64,000 nucleotides of DNA from Candidatus Acidiferrales bacterium (GCA_035515795.1 DATJAY010000005.1:124001-188000); one strand, 5' to 3'; positions 29,483 to 38,825 are shown, counted from the stretch's first letter. Program-made: numbers and translations. Notes: generated from the sequence alone by a model not told the origin.

Positions 29483-30277
29483 ATGATTGAACGAGAGATG
29501 GAGAGGGACACTCACCTTCAACCATCGGCTGATCGAAATTGGATTTGCGTCGACACGGGTGAACATGACGGCAGGTTCAACATGGAGTTCGATATCCGAC
29601 TCGTGAACGAGTTTGACCTGGATGACACTCCGATTCTCCGTTTTTATTCATGGAAGCCTTATTGCATTTCGCTTGGAAAGAACCAAAGTTATTCTGATGT
29701 AAATACTGCACTCGCGGCACGGGATGGGATTGAAGTTGTGAAACGGCCTACTGGTGGAAAGGCTGTTCTCCATGGAGAGGAATTGACTTATTCAGTTGTG
29801 ATGAATACGAGCGGGTTGAAGGTCCGCGAAAGTTATAATCTGATCAGCAAGGCACTTGCAGAAGGTTTAGGGATCATCTGCGGCGACCTGGAATTATCTC
29901 AAAGCTCAGCGGATTTCCGAAAGCTGTTCCATGATCCTTCAACGATACCGTGTTTTGCGACATCCGCTGTTTACGAAGTCGAATGGCACGGGAAAAAAAT
30001 TGTCGGGAGCGCGCAGCACAGATTTGGCGACGTTTTGCTTCAACATGGCTCCATACTGGTTGGGAATTTTCACAAACAAATTGTGAAATACCTCAACGTT
30101 GACGATGAGGTTAGGCGGAAAGCATCGGCCGATCTCGATTCACATACGGCTGTCCTGGAAGAAATCCTGGGAAGGAAAATCGATCCTGCGGAAATAAAAG
30201 ACTCGATCAAAATCGGATTTGAAAAAGTGTTTGGTGCAAATTTCTCTGAGAACTTAACAGGTGTTGCAGCTTGTTAG
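29483..30277 (+). CDS. LipM-like octanoyltransferase / lipoate-protein ligase A family
   Basis: About 264 residues of the BPL/LplA/LipB fold. [36 protein letters not shown] and the lysine in [10 protein letters not shown] (Lys172) are the ligand-binding motifs. Cys157 in [12 protein letters not shown] sits where LipM-type octanoyl-ACP transferases have their catalytic cysteine, so LipM-like activity is favoured over an ATP-dependent ligase. It would lipoylate dehydrogenase complexes or H protein; the two GcvH-like proteins of this window cannot be targets at the usual site. Start uncertain (ATG 29483, ATG 29498 or GTG 29447). Confidence 0.88.
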   Translation: MIEREMERDTHLQPSADRNWICVDTGEHDGRFNMEFDIRLVNEFDLDDTPILRFYSWKPYCISLGKNQSYSDVNTALAARDGIEVVKRPTGGKAVLHGEELTYSVVMNTSGLKVRESYNLISKALAEGLGIICGDLELSQSSADFRKLFHDPSTIPCFATSAVYEVEWHGKKIVGSAQHRFGDVLLQHGSILVGNFHKQIVKYLNVDDEVRRKASADLDSHTAVLEEILGRKIDPAEIKDSIKIGFEKVFGANFSENLTGVAAC

Positions 30278-30300
30278 ATCTTTTTCTAAAGGAGGATATC

Positions 30301-31116
30301 ATGGCTGAGGTTGAAAAATCCAAGGTGGTAACGACCCGGACTGTAATTCAATTGAAAAACAACGGCGTAAAGATAGCCGTATTGACGGCATATGATGCCA
30401 TTGTCGCCCGCATACTCGATGAGTCGGGAATCGATATTATCCTCGTCGGCGATTCCCTCTCGAATGTTGTGCAAGGAAACGACACGACGATTCCGGTAAC
30501 TCTCGAAGAAATGATCTACCATGCAAAGATTGTCGTTCGAGCGGTGAAGCGTGCGCTTGTAGTCGTCGATATGCCGTTTATGAGTTTTCAAGTCGACGCG
30601 CAAGATGCCATCCGAAATGCGGGAAGAATACTGAAAGAGACCGGCGCTGGTGCCGTCAAGGTGGAAGGAGGCAAAGCAATCGTCGAATCTGTTCGAAGGA
30701 TGACGGAGATTGGAATCCCTGTCATGGGACACCTTGGATTGACGCCCCAGTCCATAAATAAATTCGGCGGATATAAAACTCGCGGTTTGGAGAAAGATGA
30801 AGCCGCGAAAATCTTATCCGATGCAAGACTTCTCGAGTCTTCAGGTGCATTTGCGGTCGTGCTGGAAAAAATCCCTGCACGGTTGGCCGCGAAAGTCACG
30901 AAGAGCATCAGGATTCCGACGATCGGAATCGGGGCCGGCGTGCATTGCGACGGACAAGTGCTCGTCTATGCCGACATGGTCGGGCTGACGCAGGAGTTCA
31001 AGCCGCGATTCGTACGCCATTACGAGAACCTTGCGGAAAAAATGCACGATGCCTTTGTGAGGTACATCGGGGACGTGAAAAACGGAAAATTCCCATCGAA
31101 GGAAGAAAGCTACTAG
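30301..31116 (+). CDS. panB: 3-methyl-2-oxobutanoate hydroxymethyltransferase
   Basis: A 271-residue TIM-barrel enzyme making ketopantoate from 2-oxoisovalerate and methylene-tetrahydrofolate, the first step of pantothenate synthesis. [38 protein letters not shown] and [16 protein letters not shown] are diagnostic. AAAGGAGG at 30287-30294 fixes the ATG at 30301. It follows the LipM-like gene by 23 nt; no panC or panD is nearby. Confidence 0.97.
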   Translation: MAEVEKSKVVTTRTVIQLKNNGVKIAVLTAYDAIVARILDESGIDIILVGDSLSNVVQGNDTTIPVTLEEMIYHAKIVVRAVKRALVVVDMPFMSFQVDAQDAIRNAGRILKETGAGAVKVEGGKAIVESVRRMTEIGIPVMGHLGLTPQSINKFGGYKTRGLEKDEAAKILSDARLLESSGAFAVVLEKIPARLAAKVTKSIRIPTIGIGAGVHCDGQVLVYADMVGLTQEFKPRFVRHYENLAEKMHDAFVRYIGDVKNGKFPSKEESY

Positions 31117-31328
31117 TGAATTTCCAGTGGATACGTTTGGGGATCGCTTGTCTTTGAAATAGAGGCTGTGTAAATTCTTCTGGTACCTGATCCGAGTAGA
31201 ATGGGTCAAGGTAAGATTGCCTGGTGCAAAGGTGTGATTGTTGTGCAAGAAGCTATAGTGAGTTGAAATATGTCAGGGCGATATTTCGCAGATATTCGGG
31301 GGGAGTCGTGTCGCGACAACATACACAT

Positions 31329-32147
31329 ATGATTGGTCGGGATAAAGCAGTTTTCCTGATTGTCTCCCTAACCTGCTTGGAAATATGCTTTATGACGTCT
31401 CTTGTTCCCAACGGATTCTCACAAGCCAGAACTACCGCAGATTCGAACCAGAGCGCGGATACTACACGTTTAATTTCCACGCTTGGCATCGAGCATATTC
31501 AAGTTGCTTCGTTGCCAATGCAGAGAATGGTGACGAAGATCCCGGAAGAATTAGCACAAGCGACAGATGCTTTTACAGGTAAGCCGTCGCGAAAGGCGGT
31601 GAATGTCAACATAGTCGTGAGTCCCGAGGAAGCAAAAGACGCAGCAGTCACTGTCGTGCAGAAAAGCAAGATGACTATCGAACCAGGCTCAATAACTGTT
31701 TCCTGGATTACTCCCGATACAATCGGGACGTGGAGAGCGCCTCTTTCATTGGCTCTGCTTGAAGGAGACTACGATGTTGCGGCGACGAAGGCTGGTTTCA
31801 GGTGTGTGGAGGAATCCATCAAACTTTATGATACCCGGGACCGTGAAGTATCGATGGACATGCTCTCGCTTGAGTACTTGCGGCGACAAAGAGAACAATG
31901 GGGCACGTGTAAATGGATCAGTGCAGGAGTTGCTGCCTGTGCAGGACTATCTACGCTTTTCTTTTACGAAAGGATCGGGACATACACAAACAGGTACAAT
32001 ACGGCAGTGGGCCTCTCTGATATTCAAGCAGACAAGAATTCCGTGAGGACGAATCAGAATTCATATAGAATATCGTCCACAGTAGCTTTCAGTGCTGTCG
32101 GTAGTTTTCTTATAACGTGGTTGATTCAAAGCTTATACCACGAATGA
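31329..32147 (+). CDS. Hypothetical membrane protein with PEGA-like segment
   Basis: About 272 residues: an N-terminal signal or membrane helix (RDKAVFLIVSLTCLEICFM), a middle region with a PEGA-like segment (APLSLALLEGDYDVAATKAGF, then VSMDM) and two C-terminal helices (near residues 205-222 and 250-268). I recognise no family. The start is uncertain; a longer in-frame version begins at 31224 but lacks a better ribosome site. It is the first of four genes, up to 36529, that appear to form one unit of envelope proteins. Confidence 0.65.
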   Translation: MIGRDKAVFLIVSLTCLEICFMTSLVPNGFSQARTTADSNQSADTTRLISTLGIEHIQVASLPMQRMVTKIPEELAQATDAFTGKPSRKAVNVNIVVSPEEAKDAAVTVVQKSKMTIEPGSITVSWITPDTIGTWRAPLSLALLEGDYDVAATKAGFRCVEESIKLYDTRDREVSMDMLSLEYLRRQREQWGTCKWISAGVAACAGLSTLFFYERIGTYTNRYNTAVGLSDIQADKNSVRTNQNSYRISSTVAFSAVGSFLITWLIQSLYHE

Positions 32148-32152
32148 TAATC

Positions 32153-34060
32153 ATGAAAAGTAGATTGCACCTTTTTATTGTGATCCTTCTTCTTGCTTTT
32201 ATCTCTCTATCGTGCACCAAGAAGGTCGAGTTTAACAACCCGTTCGATCCGAGTGTATCATTGGCTCCGCCAACCAATCTTCGCGTAGCGTCGGTGACAG
32301 ATAGCTCTCTGTTATTTCAATGGAGCGACCACTACATCATCCGCAGCGAAGCTCAAACGTCGATTGCATCAATCATGTTCGAGGGAAGCTTTGATGATAC
32401 TGTTTTTTCAGTGATAGACACTTTCAGTGCAACCGACACGACGGGGATTGTAAGCACAAAATTTGATACCACCAGTCAGACGCAATACTTTCGCATCTTT
32501 GCAAAGATAGGTGAGAGAACATCAACTACTTCAAACGTGGTAGCCTGGATAAAATCGTCGATCAATCCATTCGGACTCTCATTAACAAGTGTTAGTGAAT
32601 ACGGGCGCACGCTAAACTGGCGTGAGTCGTCTTCCCTTGTTGAAAAATTTCAAATCGAAAGAAAAGCAGGAACCATTGGAAGTTTCGATGTTATCGGAGT
32701 AACTCCTCCCAGCGTCACGAATTTTCTTGATACAGCAATAATTCTTACGAACACCACTTATTATTATCGAGTCTGTGCGATTTTACGAGGGGGTCTTAAG
32801 AGTCTCTATGATACGGCTTCGATTTATATTTCATTTCCTCCACCAAGTAATTTGATGATGAGTGCTAGCGATTCCAGCAGCATCAGCTTGACTTGGTCAG
32901 ACAATTTTACAGGATTAGTTGGTTCTGAAATCCAAAGAGGCGAGGACAGCATTACCTTCGTGACAGTTGGCACTGTTGGGCCCGGTATAACTAAGTTCAC
33001 CGACATTGGTCTCGATAGAAGCAAGATGTATTATTACAGACTGAGAAATTTCACCCAATACAACAAATCTCCATATTCCGCTTCCATTAGAATTTTCTAT
33101 GGATGCGACTCACTCCACCAATTGACGACCCTGCCGTTTTCCGTACCAGTTTCAGCGGGCTATACATTTGGTTCAATTTACGTGAGCAGGCAGGGTAACG
33201 TAGCAATGTTCTGGTCAAAAGATGGTACGATAACCGTTTGGGATGTAGTTTCCAGATTGATACTGCACACTTTTTCTCAACTTGGGACGATCGGCCGGGT
33301 TGGCTTGAGTGGAAATGGAGCAGTCCTAGGTATTATGGATAGTTCCGCCGGTTCGTTTTCTCTTTATTCGACCACCGATGGACATCTTGTACGGGAAATT
33401 ACAATAGCACCTCCAGCTGTTGATTTGGAAATGTCAAATGACGGTCTCTCGCTGATTACTTCGGGTGGTGATGACACTATTCGCGTTTGGAACGTCGAAC
33501 GTGGCTCAGTGATAGCCTCGATGACTGGCATTCAGAAATCTCCCACCTCCTTGTTTTTGACGGAAGGCGGGGATACTCTCGTTTCAGGAGGTGGAAACAC
33601 ACTTTGTTTCTGGGATTTACATTCTGGATCCTTACTTCAGACAACTTCGGGTGGATATTTTAACAAACCTATTTACAGGTTAGCCAATGGCAATTGGGTT
33701 GGCGCAAATTTCGACGATTCCGGTGTCAGGGTCTTTGGTCTTTCAACTGGAGCCACCATACTTACAATACCGACACGATTGTCGGACCTGTCATACACTT
33801 CTTGGTTTTTATCACCTGATGGCGCGACGCTGTTCGCAGGTGGGAGTGACGGCTTCACTGCCTATAATCTGATTCCTGCACCTCCAGTCGCGGCCGGATT
33901 TGCCGATTACCCGGCGACGTGGATTATCGCGCGAATGGGGGAAAGCAGTAAGTTTATTGCAAAGGATGAACTCAATTATTATGGTGGAGCGCCGATTATT
34001 TTTGAAATGAAATTTGATTGGATAACTCAAACTTCAGGTTTCAATGGAGGCTTCCGATGA
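32153..34060 (+). CDS. Lipoprotein with fibronectin type III-like domains and a WD40-like propeller
   Basis: A 635-residue lipoprotein: signal peptide with lipobox ending LSLSC (Cys21), then NNPFDPS. Three FN3-like units follow (PPTNLRVASVTDSSLLFQWS, LSLTSVSEYGRTLNW, PPPSNLMMSASDSSSISLTW), and from about residue 330 WD-type repeats (GTITVWDV, DDTIRVWNVERG, NTLCFWDLHSG). It is probably surface-exposed and binds something. The ATG at 32153 follows the previous gene by 5 nt. The next gene overlaps its 3' end by 17 nt. Confidence 0.78.
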   Translation: MKSRLHLFIVILLLAFISLSCTKKVEFNNPFDPSVSLAPPTNLRVASVTDSSLLFQWSDHYIIRSEAQTSIASIMFEGSFDDTVFSVIDTFSATDTTGIVSTKFDTTSQTQYFRIFAKIGERTSTTSNVVAWIKSSINPFGLSLTSVSEYGRTLNWRESSSLVEKFQIERKAGTIGSFDVIGVTPPSVTNFLDTAIILTNTTYYYRVCAILRGGLKSLYDTASIYISFPPPSNLMMSASDSSSISLTWSDNFTGLVGSEIQRGEDSITFVTVGTVGPGITKFTDIGLDRSKMYYYRLRNFTQYNKSPYSASIRIFYGCDSLHQLTTLPFSVPVSAGYTFGSIYVSRQGNVAMFWSKDGTITVWDVVSRLILHTFSQLGTIGRVGLSGNGAVLGIMDSSAGSFSLYSTTDGHLVREITIAPPAVDLEMSNDGLSLITSGGDDTIRVWNVERGSVIASMTGIQKSPTSLFLTEGGDTLVSGGGNTLCFWDLHSGSLLQTTSGGYFNKPIYRLANGNWVGANFDDSGVRVFGLSTGATILTIPTRLSDLSYTSWFLSPDGATLFAGGSDGFTAYNLIPAPPVAAGFADYPATWIIARMGESSKFIAKDELNYYGGAPIIFEMKFDWITQTSGFNGGFR

Positions 34061-35789
34061 AGTTGACGGTCGGAAAATCTTGAGACTATTATTTAGAGGA
34101 TATTTGATTGTCCTTTTTGCGAGGCAAATCGACCTGAAGGTGCAGAAGATCTTTACCGGGATATTAGCCGTCCAAATTCTAATAAGGGTTACCGCGTCTT
34201 TCTTCATCCTTTCTTTGTCTTCGTGCGGCTTCATCGAGCCGAAGCCTGCAATTAACAGCCAAGCTGGACATGTGCCTGGATTAAGATTACTCGTTTTCAA
34301 AAACGGTCAGCATGTTGCCGGGACTATCAACTTGACTGTTGTTCCAGATTCGATGCCGGCGCAAATTACCCAACTAAACCTAAGCGTGGACTCTACTTCG
34401 GTTAGCCCGCTCAGTCTTAACACGACTAATTTTTCACAGGGCGACCATGTTCTGCACTTCACTGCGCGATTGACGAGTCCAACTTCAGGATTTGTGAATT
34501 ATCAGAACGGTGTCGTTGATACATTGAACGTGACGCTGAACTTTGACCAGACACCCGCTAGAGCGGTATCAGGTCTTTCAGTTTCAAACTCAAACGCGCA
34601 TCCTGTCCTGTCTTGGTCGCCCAATCCATTCTCGACTTTTCTTTGTTACATCGTTCGTAGAAATAATACAATCATCGATAGCATATTTTCTGAGACGACG
34701 GCCTCTTTTGTCGATACTGGCTATACTCTCGCTGATTTTGATAGAGTAAGTTATGATGTTGGTACGTCGAATTGCGGGAGCGTTGCATATTCGCCGGCCA
34801 TGACCTTTCAACTTGGACAATTTTTGTCGCTGATTCCTATATCGGGCAATCTGGACTACTCCAATGTGACAGGCGTTCTAGAAAATCTTGGCGATAAGGT
34901 TATCTTTGAATCCGATTTTGGCATTTTGCACAGCGACTTCTCGGTTGACTTCTACAGCTTTCTTGTGTCCATGTCTACTCAAACCCATAATATCCTGTCT
35001 CAAGCAAAAGTTCAATCAACGTGGATGGACTATACTCCAGGGCCTTACGCAAAGAGTCTTGATGCAGCAAGAATTTTTGGGGTTCAACCATACACTGGTA
35101 CCATCATTGTACTTGATACTAATCTTCAACAACTGAGTTTGTCTTCTGTGAGTTTCGGATCCCCAAGAAACCTGTTCGCCGTAGGTTGGGCGGACAACTT
35201 ATATTCCTCCGATGGTAATGGAACTTTATACGTATACGCCTCGGACGGTACCCGCATTAACTCTTACGAAAATATACTTGGTGGTCAGGCACGGTTTCTC
35301 AGCATATCTCCCGATGGCACGACTATGCTCGCCGCGGACAACAAGGGAATTAAGAGCTTTGCGCTCAGTCATGACTCGGTAGTCTTCAAACTTCAGTCCC
35401 CGATCAAAGATCAGTTGGGGTTGTTCCATTGCGATTGGAACGACTCCTTAGTATTCATAACAAGGCAGAATGCAATAGTTGAGGGGTGGGATGTAGGAAC
35501 ACTTAAATCTCTCGGTTCCTTTCATCCGTCAGCAGGTGTGCCGCAAGTATCGAGCGTTACTGCGCTAACCGCTAATTCAAGATACCTTTATGTCGCGTAT
35601 ACCGTCCGGTATAACAATGGGCCTGCTAGCATTGTTGTAGAGTATGACGTTTCTACCAGGCAACAAACGCGCTCCTGGATATTTCCATCCGTAGTCCAAT
35701 CGCTCCTTGGTTCTGAGAAAGGTCGTTATCTTTTTGCCTGTACTTCTAGCAATCAATGGATCGTTGACCTTGGAGTTGGACAGTTATGA
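34044..35789 (+). CDS. Lipoprotein with FN3-like and propeller-like regions
   Basis: Up to 581 residues. A hydrophobic stretch ends in a lipobox (LSLSSC, Cys61 from this start), unusually far from the ATG at 34044; in-frame TTG at 34104 or GTG at 34140 would give a normal leader, so the true start is probably downstream. An FN3-like unit (AVSGLSVSNSNAHPVLSWS) and a C-terminal propeller-like region (SISPDGTTMLAADNKGIKSF) resemble the preceding lipoprotein, suggesting related roles. The stop overlaps the next gene by ATGA. No known function. Confidence 0.72.
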   Translation: MEASDEVDGRKILRLLFRGYLIVLFARQIDLKVQKIFTGILAVQILIRVTASFFILSLSSCGFIEPKPAINSQAGHVPGLRLLVFKNGQHVAGTINLTVVPDSMPAQITQLNLSVDSTSVSPLSLNTTNFSQGDHVLHFTARLTSPTSGFVNYQNGVVDTLNVTLNFDQTPARAVSGLSVSNSNAHPVLSWSPNPFSTFLCYIVRRNNTIIDSIFSETTASFVDTGYTLADFDRVSYDVGTSNCGSVAYSPAMTFQLGQFLSLIPISGNLDYSNVTGVLENLGDKVIFESDFGILHSDFSVDFYSFLVSMSTQTHNILSQAKVQSTWMDYTPGPYAKSLDAARIFGVQPYTGTIIVLDTNLQQLSLSSVSFGSPRNLFAVGWADNLYSSDGNGTLYVYASDGTRINSYENILGGQARFLSISPDGTTMLAADNKGIKSFALSHDSVVFKLQSPIKDQLGLFHCDWNDSLVFITRQNAIVEGWDVGTLKSLGSFHPSAGVPQVSSVTALTANSRYLYVAYTVRYNNGPASIVVEYDVSTRQQTRSWIFPSVVQSLLGSEKGRYLFACTSSNQWIVDLGVGQL

Positions 35790-36529
35790 AACGAGTAATC
35801 TTTCGTTTAGTTTTGTCATTGTTCGTCTTTCGTCCAGCCTTTTCTCAAAACTATATTCCCATCGATATCTGGCAACCGTTTATATCTGTCGGATATGAAT
35901 CTGCATCCACTGGTGACGTGAGCATTTTCTATCATAATATCGTCCAATCGTACCGCGACCAGGGAATTCCAGTTCCCACTCAAACCGATTTCGGCCGTAC
36001 GTTGGCGGTTAATGGCGGTTTTCTTTATTGTCCGATAGCGTCTATATGGTTTGGTCTCTCCATGGGTTGTCTCTACTCACCGGCTTTCTCAGACTATCAG
36101 GACTATGCTGGTACACTGAAAGTTGACGGATCGGTTGTAACGTATCCAATAACAATTATAACACAATATAAATTGACTGACGTCGGTTCCTTTCCGATCC
36201 TGATCATTGTGAAACCCGGTTTCAGTTATTTTGCATCTAAGATTACTCAGGATCTTGAATTTGCAGGTTCCCCTCAAAACGATTTTCATTCCAAAATCTC
36301 AAGTTATAGTTGGGCATTCTGCATCGAGGCCGGCCTCGGAACGTCTGTTCAGATCGGAAGGATTACTGCGACGATCGAATCGGGGTACCATCTTTCAGGT
36401 GTCGGACCTCTGGATTATCATCAGAACCCTGGACCGGCGAACGATCCTTACTGGGGTGAAAGACATTTCATGTGGTCGATGGGGCAGTCGGGTTTCATTG
36501 TCCGCCTCACAACTGGATTCAATCTATAG
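35786..36529 (+). CDS. Predicted outer-membrane beta-barrel protein
   Basis: A 247-residue exported protein (signal peptide ending AFS-Q). Alternating hydrophobic/polar strands rich in Tyr, Phe and Gly (for example PFISVGYESA, NGGFLYCPIASIWFGLSMG, GFIVRLTTGFNL) and the aromatic-ending C terminus suggest a small barrel of 8-10 strands. It starts within the stop codon of the preceding lipoprotein gene, so it is coupled to it. No family recognised. Confidence 0.7.
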   Translation: MKRVIFRLVLSLFVFRPAFSQNYIPIDIWQPFISVGYESASTGDVSIFYHNIVQSYRDQGIPVPTQTDFGRTLAVNGGFLYCPIASIWFGLSMGCLYSPAFSDYQDYAGTLKVDGSVVTYPITIITQYKLTDVGSFPILIIVKPGFSYFASKITQDLEFAGSPQNDFHSKISSYSWAFCIEAGLGTSVQIGRITATIESGYHLSGVGPLDYHQNPGPANDPYWGERHFMWSMGQSGFIVRLTTGFNL

Positions 36530-36575
36530 GGACAATCATTGTTTAATCACTTGAATCATAGCGGAAAAGATTTCA

Positions 36576-37121
36576 ATGGAACATTGTATTAACCATCCCG
36601 GCAAAAAAGCACTCTCTGTCTGTCATGGGTGTGGAAAAAATTTTTGCGAAGTCTGTTTAGACGAAGGCCGGGAATTCTATTACTGCAAAAACCCTGCTTG
36701 TCAGGAATTGTTAAAGAAAGACAAGAAGGTTGAGCTGCTGCCGGAAAAAATGATGTGCCCGGTCTGTTCCAGCGAGTTGGAACTTTCTAACGAGGATAGG
36801 ACTTCGAAGAAATTCCACTGTCCGGAGTGTAAGTCGTTTGTCGATTTAACTGAGGATCCGCCGAAAATCTGGGACGACAAGAATTATTTGCTTTTACTTA
36901 CTACTATGAACCAGGGCGACATTGCTGTGATCAAGTCACTTCTGGACAACGCAAACATAGATTACTATGCATTTGACGAGGATTTTCTTTCCATGAGACC
37001 TTTGGTTCAACCGGCAAGATTTTTCGTGGCTGAAAGTGACGTTGAAAAGGCGAAGGAAATTATGGAAAGCCTGAACCTCAATTTCTTTGGGATCACGAGA
37101 CGGAATAAAATTGAAGAGTAA
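36576..37121 (+). CDS. B-box/zinc-ribbon protein with DUF2007-like C-terminal domain
   Basis: A 181-residue cytoplasmic protein. Residues 1-45 hold a B-box-like zinc motif (CINHPGKKALSVCHGCGKNFCEVC), residues 60-90 a second zinc ribbon (CPVCSSELEL ... CPECKSFVDL), and residues 105-170 a DUF2007-like domain (TTMNQGDIAVIKSLLDNANIDYYAFDE, then RFFVAESDVEKAKEIM) known from putative signal-transducing proteins. Molecular role unknown. It is separated from the barrel gene by 46 nt. Confidence 0.8.
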   Translation: MEHCINHPGKKALSVCHGCGKNFCEVCLDEGREFYYCKNPACQELLKKDKKVELLPEKMMCPVCSSELELSNEDRTSKKFHCPECKSFVDLTEDPPKIWDDKNYLLLLTTMNQGDIAVIKSLLDNANIDYYAFDEDFLSMRPLVQPARFFVAESDVEKAKEIMESLNLNFFGITRRNKIEE

Positions 37122-37551
37122 ATCATAATGGGCCGGATGGCTTATCTATAACCTTTCGCGGTATTCCTTGGCCAGACGTTCTCACGAAGCTTGACATTCA
37201 ATCCATGGCACGCTAAATTATGCTGAAGTTTTATTGAAGAGCTTTATTGAAATATCGCGGCGGGGAAAAGAGGTAACCATTTCAATATCGTCTAGAAGAG
37301 GGTAACAAAATTCTTTATCCACGTAATCTTAGATTAAGAGTTTTCCTGAACGGATATTTTTTGGAACCTTTCAAGTTTTTGTTGAGCGTCAAACGGGTAA
37401 TTAATGGCGAAAGCGGTCGCGAACGTTTTGAATTTTCATTGTGCCCGTCTGGTCGTCCCGGGAAACCCATTTATGTCGGGATAGATAGAGGAATTTCTTG
37501 GGACGCACAAGCGATCTCTGGAGCTGGCTACATTCTTAGGAGGTATTAAAA
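37122..37551 (+). other. Long gene-free leader upstream of the cold-shock gene
   Basis: These 430 bases have no supported gene; a 62-codon frame (37361-37549) has no family features and ends against the cold-shock ribosome site. A promoter candidate at 37191-37219 would give a leader of about 325 nt. Long structured leaders that control translation are known for cold-shock genes in other bacteria, so this may be a regulatory RNA leader; no specific fold was established. Confidence 0.45.
37191..37219 (+). promoter_or_regulatory. Sigma-70-type promoter candidate for the cold-shock gene
   Basis: A perfect TTGACA (37191-37196) is separated by 17 nt from TAAATT (37214-37219), a four-of-six match to the -10 box. 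Transcription would start near 37226, about 325 nt before the cold-shock ATG. Confidence 0.4.
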
Positions 37552-37755
37552 ATGCCGAACGGCAAGGTGAAGTGGTTCGATGGGAAAAAAGGATTCGGGT
37601 TTATTGAGCAGGAAAATGGACCTGAAATATTTGTCCACTATACGGACATAAAAACCGACAAACAATATAAAACTCTCGACAAAGGTGTCGAGGTGGAGTT
37701 CGAAATTGTTGAGGGCGCCAAGGGACTCAAAGCTGTTAACGTTACCGTGAAGTAG
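37552..37755 (+). CDS. Cold-shock domain protein
   Basis: A 67-residue single cold-shock domain: GKVKWFDGKKGFGFIEQENG contains RNP1 (KGFGFI) and IFVHYTDI contains RNP2. Such proteins bind single-stranded RNA and melt structure. IFVHYTDI has Tyr-Thr in place of the commoner Phe-Ser. AGGAGG lies at 37540-37545 with an 8- to 9-nt AT-rich spacer. Confidence 0.96.
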   Translation: MPNGKVKWFDGKKGFGFIEQENGPEIFVHYTDIKTDKQYKTLDKGVEVEFEIVEGAKGLKAVNVTVK

Positions 37756-37758
37756 AAC

Positions 37759-37832
37759 CAAGGGGCACAGAGGAAAAACGCGACAGGACCTCGCCGCTTT
37801 GTGCCTTTGCATCTCTGTACCTTTGTGCCTAT
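37759..37832 (+). repeat. Degenerate CACAGAGG/CTTTGTGCC repeat patch
   Basis: GGCACAGAGG (37764-37773) faces two inverted partners, CTTTGTGCC (37797-37805) and CCTTTGTGCC (37820-37829), separated by TTTGCATCTCTGTA. These short direct and inverted units after a stop codon resemble the dispersed accompanying CACAGAGG-type intergenic repeats I know from many environmental genomes. The outer arms can also fold into a hairpin followed by TATCTTTTG, which may act as the cold-shock gene's terminator. Confidence 0.5.
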
Positions 37833-37847
37833 CTTTTGAAACATAGA

Positions 37848-38327
37848 ATGAAGACGATGAGTTTTGAATTTAAATCGAAAGACATCGAGAACATCGGCGT
37901 CGTTTTAAAAGTAAAGCCGGTAAAACGCGGCAACTTTTATCGCTTCGATTTGGATGACAAAAAATCCAAAAGAAAACTTTCGGTAGAAATTTATCCGGCA
38001 ATCAAAACAGGGAAACAAAGCGGGAATTTGATTTCAGTTTATACAATCAATTCTCATCTCCAATTGCATCAGTGTACGGGTTATCTTGCTTCTGAAATGC
38101 TTGGGGAGGTGACGTTTTATTCCGAGATGGACGGAAAGATCAGCGGGTTGATTATCGAACGGGAAGCAGGGTGCTCACTTTATGCGAACGTCGATAGGAG
38201 CGTCCTTTCGGGAGACTTTACAAGGTTCGGACCGGAAGTTATGTTGAGCAGCATTGCACTGTCGCTTGCGGAGACGCAATTGTCCGCGGGTGTAAAAGGC
38301 AAATCCCGCGTCTCCACCGGTTCATAG
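37848..38327 (+). CDS. Hypothetical protein
   Basis: About 159 residues, no signal peptide or membrane helix, mixed alpha/beta composition; segments FYRFDLDDKKSKRKLSVEIY and GEVTFYSEMDGKISGLIIER look like beta hairpins. I do not recognise a family. Starts at 37848 and 37857 are both possible, with weak ribosome sites; the upstream TTG at 37836 lies at the repeat patch. It precedes ybeY by 67 nt. Confidence 0.6.
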   Translation: MKTMSFEFKSKDIENIGVVLKVKPVKRGNFYRFDLDDKKSKRKLSVEIYPAIKTGKQSGNLISVYTINSHLQLHQCTGYLASEMLGEVTFYSEMDGKISGLIIEREAGCSLYANVDRSVLSGDFTRFGPEVMLSSIALSLAETQLSAGVKGKSRVSTGS

Positions 38328-38367
38328 CCTCGGGGGTCGTCCGATCCGAAGGGATTCTCCAGGAGAG

Positions 38368-38384
38368 GTCCGCCGCGGGCGGAC
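38368..38384. repeat. Short perfect GC-rich inverted repeat
   Basis: GTCCGCC, a GCG loop and GGCGGAC form a perfect 7-bp stem directly upstream of ybeY, in a short GC-rich stretch unlike its surroundings. It has no U-tract, so it is not a standard terminator; a dispersed palindromic element or a structure masking the ybeY start is possible. Confidence 0.5.
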
Positions 38385-38394
38385 ATTCGGACAA

Positions 38395-38817
38395 GTGAAA
38401 ACACGAGTTTTTTACGAACATAGACATGCTCCGAAGTTTGATCATGGTACACTTGCGTTGCTTGTTCGGCGCATCTTGCGGGAAGAGGGGAAGAAATCCG
38501 ATAATATTAATGTGGTACTTGTTGACGATGAATATTTGAAGGAAGTAAACAAGAAGTTCCTGAACCACGACCATAGAACTGATGTTATATCCTTCGACGT
38601 CGGAGAAGATGGAATAATAGATGGGGAGATTTATGTCAGTGTGGATCGTGCGATAGTGCAAGCAAGACGATATAACGTTTCTCTTGAGAAAGAGATAACG
38701 AGATTAATCATTCACGGGATTCTTCATCTTTCAGGATGGGACGACGCGTCTCGGTCACAAAAATTACGAATGAGAAAGCGCGAAAATGTATTCATCGAGG
38801 CGTTTTGTAAGAAATAA
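38395..38817 (+). CDS. ybeY: Endoribonuclease/rRNA maturation factor YbeY
   Basis: A 140-residue metalloprotein of the YbeY family, which acts in 16S rRNA 3' processing and ribosome quality control. NHDHRTDVISFD and HGILHLSGWDD (His107, His111, Asp117) form the metal site. The third ligand is Asp rather than the His of the commoner HGxLHLxGYDH motif; Bacteroidota YbeY proteins typically show this substitution. The start is GTG with a weak ribosome site. Confidence 0.93.
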   Translation: MKTRVFYEHRHAPKFDHGTLALLVRRILREEGKKSDNINVVLVDDEYLKEVNKKFLNHDHRTDVISFDVGEDGIIDGEIYVSVDRAIVQARRYNVSLEKEITRLIIHGILHLSGWDDASRSQKLRMRKRENVFIEAFCKK

Positions 38818-38825
38818 GCTGACCT

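Noticed and set aside
37361-37549. A 62-codon frame before the cold-shock gene
   Set aside because: No family features, no good ribosome site, and it ends against the cold-shock ribosome site; better explained as leader.
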